This document shows positions 56,548-64,000 of a stretch of DNA of 64,000 bases, piece by piece (position 1 is the stretch's first letter; the number at the start of each line of letters is the position of its first letter). The stretch is from Rosellinia necatrix (lineage: Eukaryota > Ascomycota > Sordariomycetes > Xylariales > Xylariaceae). The notes beneath the pieces were generated by a model. It was not told where the DNA came from, made no database searches, and was given only the letters and a program-made list of their open reading frames with translations. The stretch lies in contig JAGYVD010000001.1 of the NCBI GenBank assembly GCA_021209875.1, positions 3,596,001 through 3,660,000 on the forward strand. Reading direction: 5' to 3'. Both the position numbers and the translations under genes were made by a program.

Positions 56548-59500
56548 ATTGACAATTAGACTATTACGGTATATAGAGTATTATATATAAACAAGTGCGA
56601 ATTGTTGGTTTCTTGTAACGAGTGTCGGGTGAAGAGTTGTCCTTGAAGGGGGGGAAAGGACGTAATTAAAAGGGGACTGCTTGCGATGGATCCTTTATAA
56701 ACGAGAGGGAACCTGGGGAGAAAGAGGAAGGGCCAGAGAGCAGGGAATTAGGGCACGATCGAAGACACAAGTATTTAGTAGTGTAGTGTAGACATCAAGG
56801 GGGGGCAAGGGAAAACCAGAGCGAGATCAAGCAAGAAAAAAAAAACACAGGATGAAGGCGGATACTTTTATAACAGGGAAATTAATTATACTGTATAAAA
56901 TCTGAGGCATGTATCATGAAGGTCAGCACACAGGCGAGGATACCTCTATCGCCTCATATGTGCCATAGGCCCTCCAAGTACACCAGCCAAGAAGAGTACT
57001 TGGTCACACAGACGAGAGATGGGATGTCTCTAGCTTAGGCTCAGGCGTTACGCTCAATGCGTCCTAGCCGATCCAGAAATATGTTCTGCTCCCGTCCGGG
57101 GAAGCTGGAGGGAGAGAAATGAAAAGAGAAAAAGATCACTGGCGACAGGGCACCTAGCGTAGGTACCTGCCTAGGTGGCGTACTGGGGCTGCTTGATACC
57201 TAGCAGAGCTAAGGCAGACTGTTAGCCGGCCCCACCTGGTGGGCCCGCGGCGCTCATCTCGATTCGTGTCTCTGCCCAATACGACCACGTTCCGACACTC
57301 TCATTGGGCCCGCTCGGCTTCGGAGTCAGAAGCTTGGGGGACCTTGTTGCCGTGTTTGCCAGCATAGCATCGCATCGACCCACCCCGTCATGAAAGTTCG
57401 TAATTTCAATTCGAAGCCACACGCCTATGCGCTGCCCATTTTCAGCTGCTGTTATGATGCCCACCATCTAACAGAAATCGAAAGAGCCAGCGCGTACGCC
57501 CGGCACCATTGGCCACTTTCCCCAACGCAGTGGAGATTATCATGCAACGAGAATGGGTGAGCGAGACCTGGTGTAGCATCACCCAGGCGCGTTGCCTGTC
57601 TTTTTGGGTTGTGATCGACCTTAAGTTAATACACTACCTACACCTCCCTCTCTTGCAGTCTGTCGCGTAGCTGGTGAAAAGACGGTTCTTATTCTCGCCG
57701 AGGCGATAAAAAAAAAAAAAAAAAAGGATTTTTTGGAGTATTGCATGTTGACTTGCTGAGATCCGAAGCGAGCCATAGGTGAGATACATAGCTGAGATAT
57801 TACCGTGCTGCAGAACACCTGGTTGTCTTCCCAGCCAAGCATACAGTACACACACACACACACACACGAGTACTGGTAGCGTAGGGGTCGGCATGAGATG
57901 ATCTCGTTCACGATCCACACTAGCACAAGATTCCTTAGACGCTGCTGATCTTCGCTCCAGTGTAACTATCGCACTACACTATTTCCCAGTCATGGTTGTG
58001 ACTACAAGAAGCACACTAAGGTCAGATAGGTGCTCTCTTGGGCAACTATCGAAGTGCCAAGCACACTGTTAATCCCAAGCCAAGGATCCTACGCAGAAAC
58101 GAATGGGAAAATGCTCATGGGACGCCCTCAAGAAAGAGCCTTTCTATCACGAGTGTTACTATCACAAAATAGCCCGTATGTGTCCGTCCTAATCCCCTGG
58201 TTGCTAGCAGCAGCCTGCTATTAGTTCAATCACATCATTCACTCGTCTAGACGTATCATACCATCCAGCGATAAGTCGATTGGGTAGCACGGAGATCACA
58301 GGTGCTTTGAACCGTCCCACCTGACTCTCAGCAGCAAGTTTACACGATACATCTCGACACCGCCCAATACTAGGTTTGTGTACCAGCCACCATAACTCCC
58401 GGGGAGCGAACAGGGGCAGCGCCGTTTCAATCCCCAATTATAGGTATTGCACTGCATCAGAATAGCCATGCAGATTTCCCGGCTGCATGCCTCAACACGC
58501 GTGGCGGAGACAATGCATCAAAGTGCACAACATCTAACGGTTAGACACGCCTTCATGTGCAGAAAGCCTCTATTTAAGACGCCCGCGTGCCGTTGTGGAG
58601 GGTCGGAATACGAGTTGTCGCTGTGGCAAAAAACGCCAGTCAAGTTGTCTCAGGTTCCGCCAGACCTTTTAGATGGTGCCGATTATTTCCACCTTACAGT
58701 AAGTCTCCCACCGTATTCCGAACGATGGATGTGTTACCTAAAAATCGACTAGATAAGTAGTGCAGGTAGTGGTACACTAGAGAACTTGATCCACAACCAA
58801 CTCTAGACTTCCATCTAGACAGAAGTTCAGATTTCCTGTGAGTGACAGAGCACAACACGCCTAAAGGCCCTAAGTTCTCTATGTAATGGTGGTGATGCGC
58901 CAACCAAACTGGGTTTCATCACCACGCCCATTAGAAGAAACTCTGCTGTCACAATCTGGTCGGATCATATGAACGGCTCTATTTTCATATATTCCAACAC
59001 TTATAACTCCCCAATGGTACCTTTTTAATAAACACTGCGCTCCCATGGGATGGAATAAAGCTGAGCCAACCCTACACTACGCTAACTAATCGAGCTCTTC
59101 TGACCAGTCTTCCAATAATTAGCTGAGCAGGATTTTCGCACAATTTACACCTAGCTTACCCTTGTTGACAAAACTCTGTATCCGTAAGTCAGGCATGTGG
59201 TAGACCCTACGTACGTGCATACATTTCTACATCCATAACTACATGCATACATATCTACATCGGCGGGTCGGGTCTCTTTGGCGCCGCACTACGGGACTAG
59301 GCGAAGCCGCGGGTTTAGCCGGTCCAATATCCAATGTTTTCGGAATGCCATATCAAAATTCGAAGCGTTGCTTACCTGGGCAACTTAGTGTTGAGATCGC
59401 TCTAGACCCCTCAGCTGGGAACACAATTTTGGCCCGCCTAGATTTGACTACAAGTATAGAGGTAGTACTTCTCATAAAGCGCTCAGGCGTCAGATTCCAT

Positions 59501-59975
59501 CACGTATATATCAGAGCTCCTTCTCAATGGATTATATAACAAGTCGACATACACTACTTCTCGCCAGGCTCCATACATCGCTATCCTACTTGTTAATGCC
59601 GCAGATTGTAATGCGCTATATTATCAGGGCCGCATGTGTGGCAGCCATGGGAACAACACATGCACTCTACGCCACGCTTACATACTTTCGACTTCAGCCC
59701 TCTTGCAGTGCAATGCATATACCGGCCGGGGCATATGCGGGAAATCATCGTGTTTTTTTCGGTCTAGCTATTTCTACGGCCCAATCTCATTTAGAGTTTA
59801 TGAATAATTTGGCCTCACCTCCCAGTCCCCCCCAGGTTTTGCGGACGATACAAGCTAGAGCCTAAACGACGGAGAGGATTTATCAACCCTGGTTGTCGTT
59901 ATACATGATTTCAGCCCTACTCACAGTACTCAATAGGGTCAAGGCCCTGTCTAGGTACCAGTATTTATGGGCCAC
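56548..59975. other. Gene-poor 3.4-kb region
   Basis: No secure gene. It contains an A17 run at 57,707-57,724, a (CA)n tract at 57,848-57,867 and an isolated TAGGTA motif near 57,160-57,175. Two open frames of about 100 codons (58447..58752 and 59243..59539, +) have no recognisable similarity and no splice partners. Confidence 0.5.
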
Positions 59976-60804
59976 TTACAAGCCCTCTTCGATCTTCTTC
60001 AGGCACTCAGGGAATTCCTTCCAGTCGTACATGATAACATTGGCGTTGCACTGCTCCTTGAGGAGCTTGGCCATTTGCTCCATCTTCTCCTGGCCTTCTT
60101 CGATGCCGTAGACACCGACGTAACCAATGAGAGGGATGCCAGCACGCATGGCAGCGGTGGCGCCACTCTTGCTGTCCTCGACGGTGACACATTCGGAATT
60201 CTTGACTCCCAGCTGCTGGCAAGCATAGTTGTAGATGGCGGGATCAGGCTTGCTCGAGGGAGGGTTCAGGCTGGTAGCAGCGCTGTAGACATGCTCGTCG
60301 GGGAAGTATTTATCGATGCCAGTCTTCTTCAGAGAGGCAACGACACGGGGCTTGGCAGAGGTACTGACAACAGACATGGGGTAGCCTTGCTGCTTGAGGG
60401 CCTCGAGTTGCTCAGGAACACCTGGGCACGGGGTGCACTTCTCGCTCAGCTTGGCGGTGACCGCACCAAGCTCGCGGTTGACGTAGGTATCAACCTCCTG
60501 GGGGGTCATGGTGAAGCCATGCTTCTTCTGGAGGCCAACCAGCATGCCACGGAAGTTGTGGCCGACAAAATCCTCAAGAAGTTGCTCAACGGTATAGCGA
60601 TCAGACTTGCCCCATTTCTCGAGAACCTCGTTGGTCAAGTCGGTGCAGGCCTCGAAAGCCAAACGCTCCGACAAGCAGAGGGTGTTGTCGCAGTCGAGCA
60701 GGATGTATTTGACCTGCACATTGTTAATTGTAAGTATATGGACTCTGCACGGCGTATAATTCACTCAGGATGAACTCGCGATTGTACCAACTTACACGAG
60801 GCAT
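59976..60804 (-). CDS. HAD-superfamily hydrolase (subfamily I phosphatase)
   Basis: Two exons on the complement, 60796..60804 (only three codons, MPR) and 59976..60713, give 248 residues. Motif I is LLDCDNTLC, with nucleophile D10 and acid/base D12. The helical cap follows (ERLAFEACTDLTNEVLEKWG). Motif II is MSVVSTSAKPRV, motif III is the Lys in PPSSKPDPAIYNYA, and motif IV is VTVEDSKSGATAAMRAGIPL. All catalytic elements are present. The order and size fit beta-phosphoglucomutase-like or phosphoglycolate/glycerol-phosphate phosphatases; the substrate cannot be assigned. The micro-exon is needed for a start codon, since the main exon begins GTCAAATAC with no ATG before the motif. The whole antisense strand also happens to be open. 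Confidence 0.88.
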
Positions 60805-61448
60805 GTTGACGGTGGAGGGGTTCCGAAGGCGGAAATGACTGGTTGATGAAGCGTACGGGTGCGCGTTCGCTCACGATGACGACGGTTAAGCGAGAGACAA
60901 TAGTCTACGACCTGAATAGTTCAAGTGGATCGATGACGACTAGTGTAAACTAGCTGTGTTGGTGTTGAGAATGTGGAATGGTGGAGTGCCCAGAAAGTGC
61001 CCCTCGCCGTTTTAAAGAGCTAAATACTGTTGCGGGGATTTTGGGATGACATGACGAGGGGTTAATTGTGGTGGGATGTTTTATGGGCAAACTTGATTGG
61101 ATTGGACCGATGTGCTCGGGGGTGGGCCTCATGACGGATGCTCTAGCATACCAGCGGCCAATCGGAATGCAGGCCTCGCCCACAAGGGTCGCCATGGGCA
61201 TACTCATGTGGTACATGCATACGCGTAGACTCTATAATTCTCTATCGGGGACTCTGTGTAACCACGGTATATGCGATAAATCGAGCTTTCTGTAAATCAT
61301 CCAGTGGCCAGGTCGGGTAAGTGCACAGATAATCTGCATACGCGCATTTGCGGTCAATGACATCAAAGTGGAAAGCCACCACCACCATACCTGCCACCCA
61401 ACTCCGTTGCCGGTATCTCTTCACCAGACGATTATCAGGCCGGAAAAA
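60805..61448. promoter_or_regulatory. Divergent promoter, HAD hydrolase/EMC5
   Basis: 644 nt between two divergent starts. No clear site can be named. Confidence 0.4.
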
Positions 61449-61954
61449 ATGGCGTGGGCCTCAAAGAGTGCCACAGCTTTTGGGCTAGTCCTATTAACTC
61501 ATGCGTATGCCACATCCTTTCTCACGCTCCATCAGCACACATAACAGGACTCCCAGTGCTAACCAGCCTCATTTCTAGTTGCTATTCGGCACACGAACAC
61601 TCCGTTCTCCAATCTCACAGGGCCGCTTCTCTTTCTTCCCTGACATCAACCCAATCGGGCGGTACGCCTTCGCTGCCCATCGACATTACGATTGAGACCA
61701 TCGTCGCGACTTTCATAATTTGTTTGGGACTTGTATCGGGGACATCGCAACTACGACCTATACAATGGCGAGTTTGGGCCGGGAAGATCGAGCGTGAGGG
61801 AGAGGCGGGATTTAAAAACAGTAGTGGAGAGGTCGAGAAAGATTATGTGGGAAATCCCTTTCGGCTTTTGGAAAGTCGCCCGGGGTTTGTTGATATCCGG
61901 AAGCAGAGGAGAGAATTCGATACGTGGAAGAAAGAGAAATCGGCCGCAACATGA
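61449..61954 (+). CDS. EMC5: ER membrane complex subunit 5 (MMgT family)
   Basis: Subunit of the EMC insertase, which places transmembrane helices into the ER membrane. Two exons, 61449..61504 and 61579..61954, give 143 residues. The splice joins GLVLLTHA to CYSAHEHSVLQSHR, giving a first membrane helix at about residues 8-20. The second helix is TIETIVATFIICLGLVSGT. Then come the conserved LRPIQWRVWAGKIEREGEAG, SGEVEKDYVGNPFRLLESRP and GFVDIRKQRREFDTW, typical of fungal Emc5. The start gives MAWASKSATAFGLVLL; the unspliced frame would start internally and lose the first helix. Confidence 0.92.
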
Positions 61955-62593
61955 TGCTCACCTCTTTGCTGAGGACGCAATTCATTGTACCGATAATTTC
62001 TAGTGATTGCTGCAACAAATACACCAGATATATCCAAGTTTCAATGCTCTATATTTCTGGACCGTTTTCAACTTATTATTAAACGATCCTGCCACCATCT
62101 CGACATTGTTTTTCGGATGTAGGTCCCTTGTTGATTATTTAGGCAGGCGCGCTGTTGGTAAACAACAATGGCTGGCAGTGGGTTGGTACGACACGACTAA
62201 CTTACCTTTGCAAGTACCAGGCAGGAAGGAACCTAGGGTGCCTAGATAATGACGAGCCCGGCTAGGTATCTCCTTCCCTATAAAGACACTTGGGCTCCTA
62301 CCTCTTCACTCCTCGACAGCTTTTATCTGCATGTCATCTGTCCGCGTGCCCTAAGTAGGTACTTACCACGCCAGGTCTGTGAACCTTGCAGCCTCTCGCT
62401 ACTCGCTTTCTCGAATACCCACAAAGTCACCTCAGGTCTGAATATATTCCAATCCAGTGTTCAGTCACCCTAGGGTCTCATCAATCGTGTGGAATTGCCC
62501 CGTCTCCTTCGATATCTGCCGACTCAGGCCACGACAGGCCTAGACTAGAGTCGGGATTTATCTGGAAAGTTCCAAACCTATGTGACCAACACG
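61955..62593. other. Intergenic region EMC5-MSH5
   Basis: About 640 nt; the downstream half should include the MSH5 promoter. Short TAGGTA-like motifs near 62,225-62,265 and 62,350. No gene recognised. Confidence 0.5.
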
Positions 62594-64000
62594 ATGACAT
62601 CCTACACACGAGATTTGCAGACCCCCTTTAGACCGTTCTCTGCTACGCCCGCTTCCCACGGCAGGGTTGAGCAACCAACATTGTTACGCCTACAAACACC
62701 GCATCCCATCAAGCGTCCTGGCTCCTTGCCCACTCCCCGAAACAACCCAGCCCCGTACGAAGCGCAATCTTCCACAGGTCGGCCGAGGGCTACAAGCACC
62801 ATCAATAGTCGTGCCGTCACGCCGATATATAAGTCTTCACCTCCATTACTAGCCCGTATCCGCAGGCCGGCGCTCTCATTACGGTCACCTTCCGTACGCC
62901 TATCTACCGTAGATGACGACGGACTTGTACCGAATAGTGACGGCCTCTCGGACGAAAATGCCGATGCAATAAACGAAATTATCATGGCAATAGATATGAG
63001 GGACAATGGACCTCATGGCTCTACAATTGGATGTGCCTACTACGTCGTCTTAGAGGGAGCTCTATACCTACTTGAAGATGTGGCAATGGCTGGTGTCGAC
63101 CTTATCGAGACTCTGCTTCTCCATGCGCGGCCTACTACTGTGCTGATCTCGGCGAGAGCCCCCGAGTCTCTAGACCGAACCCTCCAGAGCGGCTCGCAGG
63201 ATATCAATGGTAATCGAGGTGAGGCTTATCCCAGACTTCTCTTGTGTCCAGGTACTGAACCTTCCTTAGGCAATTTTCCGGGAGCATATATCCTCAGAAA
63301 TCTGAACTCAGCCGATTTCTGTTATGATAGAGGCCGGGACAAGTTGCTAGATCTTGATCTAGGAATGGGTGACACCCCAAGCATGCAATACACAACTATT
63401 GTAGACGATGCCATCCTTGAGGTTGATGATCACCATCGCCAAGAGTCCAAGCAGGGCCAATTGATGCGTTTGGCGACATCCGTTAATCTTGATAGCCGAG
63501 TTACTGTTAGGATCCCTTCGATTGCCGCATGTCGGTTCTTGTAACTGACGTCATCTAGATTGGCTGTGCCGGCGCAGTATTGAGCGATATTCAGCGTAGG
63601 AAAACGGCACAATATCTGCCCAACGACCCAGATTCTTTAATCGCATTTAGGATTCGATCCGTAGAAATGTTTTCGCTATTCAACTCGATGTTTGTTAACG
63701 CTGACACACTTGTTTCACTTCAAATCATGCAGCCGGAGTACCATCCCAACCGTCTCCAACGAGGCCCAACCGGTTCCAACTCAGGGGCTAAGGAGGGCCT
63801 CTCCGTCTACGGTCTCTTCTATCACCTAGCCGCTACACCACAGGGCAAAGCGAAGCTACGTCGGATATTTTTACAGCCAAGCACTGATATCAATATTATT
63901 CGCGAGAGGCAGTGGACAATCTCATTCTTCCTTCGCCCCAGTAACGCCGACGCGCTGTCTAGTATTAGGAAAGGGCTTAGGAAAATAAAAGACATGAAAT
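62594..64000 (+). CDS. MSH5: MutS homolog 5, 5' part (runs off the window)
   Basis: Meiosis-specific MutS homolog that, with Msh4, stabilises crossover intermediates. Exons 62594..63505 and 63559 to beyond 64,000; the intron of 53 nt is placed so that NLDSRVT joins IGCAGAVLSDIQRRKTAQYL. About 450 residues are visible. After a Pro/Ser-rich N terminus come STIGCAYYVVLEGALYLLED, VDLIETLLLHARPTTVLISA, then the MutS core: MFSLFNSMFVNADTLVSLQI, GAKEGLSVYGLFYHLAATPQ, GKAKLRRIFLQPSTDINIIR and RQWTISFFLRPSNADALSSI. The ATPase domain lies beyond the window. The start could be at 62,594 (ATG); no ATG lies further upstream in frame. The short intron is at the low end of sizes seen here. Confidence 0.92.

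Noticed and set aside
58447..58752. 101-codon open frame with a CxC-like piece
   Set aside because: No recognisable domain, no splice context, and similar length occurs by chance in this region.
59967..60773. 268-codon open frame on the + strand opposite the HAD hydrolase
   Set aside because: It mirrors the HAD gene, which has all four catalytic motifs; the open antisense frame follows from codon bias and has a Leu/Ala/Gly-rich, non-family product.
61454..61954. 166-codon single-exon start for EMC5
   Set aside because: This frame reads through the intron and loses the first membrane helix; splicing 61504/61579 gives the conserved protein.
63542..63558. 17-nt gap in MSH5 as an intron directly after the first open frame
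   Set aside because: Too short for a spliceosomal intron; the donor at 63,506 gives a 53-nt intron and the family sequence VTIGCAGAV.

Overview
The window is nuclear DNA of a filamentous ascomycete (Pezizomycotina, most likely a sordariomycete). The evidence is about 22 protein genes with short introns of roughly 50-250 nt (GTRAGT-like donors, YAG acceptors), gene order with no strand bias, and proteins that read as the fungal forms of conserved eukaryotic genes. The species cannot be fixed from sequence alone. Exon joins given here were worked out by hand from splice signals, reading phase and conserved protein sequence. No search was run.

Layout. 0-10 kb: a partial unidentified gene at the left edge (-), ribosomal protein L9 (-), retromer VPS26 (+), nucleoporin Nup120/Nup160 (-) and the RAD51 recombinase (+), the last two divergent. 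11-17 kb: an unknown single-pass membrane protein (-) and formyltetrahydrofolate deformylase (+). 16.7-24.6 kb: a gene-poor block with a decayed coding relic and one gene for a tiny secreted cysteine-knot-like protein. 24.7-34.3 kb: a conserved fungal hypothetical protein, a SprT-like metallopeptidase, then three adjacent genes of translation or ribosome biology: ACL4, GIR2 and PUF6. 34.4-37.5 kb: a dense run of simple repeats followed by a Ser/Thr-rich single-pass membrane protein gene that carries a one-base frameshift. 38-45 kb: compact housekeeping genes RPB4, TRS23/TRAPPC4, RPN10, Borealin/NBL1 and TMA22/DENR. 46-56.6 kb: a 987-residue methyltransferase-domain protein, calnexin, methylthioribulose-1-phosphate dehydratase (MDE1, also with a one-base frameshift) and a GPI-anchored wall-type protein. 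60-64 kb: a HAD phosphatase, EMC5 of the ER membrane complex, and the 5' part of the meiotic gene MSH5, which runs off the right edge.

There is no operon, gene cluster for a secondary metabolite, CRISPR array or intact transposon. The genes do not form one pathway, although translation and ribosome assembly (RPL9, ACL4, GIR2, PUF6, TMA22), recombination (RAD51, MSH5) and ER function (calnexin, EMC5) recur. The most notable items are: a TRS23 start codon split by an in-frame 57-nt intron; a secreted protein whose two six-cysteine modules each match one exon; a hairpin element at 2.8 kb with a related copy at 45.1 kb; a TAGGTACCTA-type motif spread through the intergenic DNA; and two single-base homopolymer frameshifts that look more like assembly errors than gene death.
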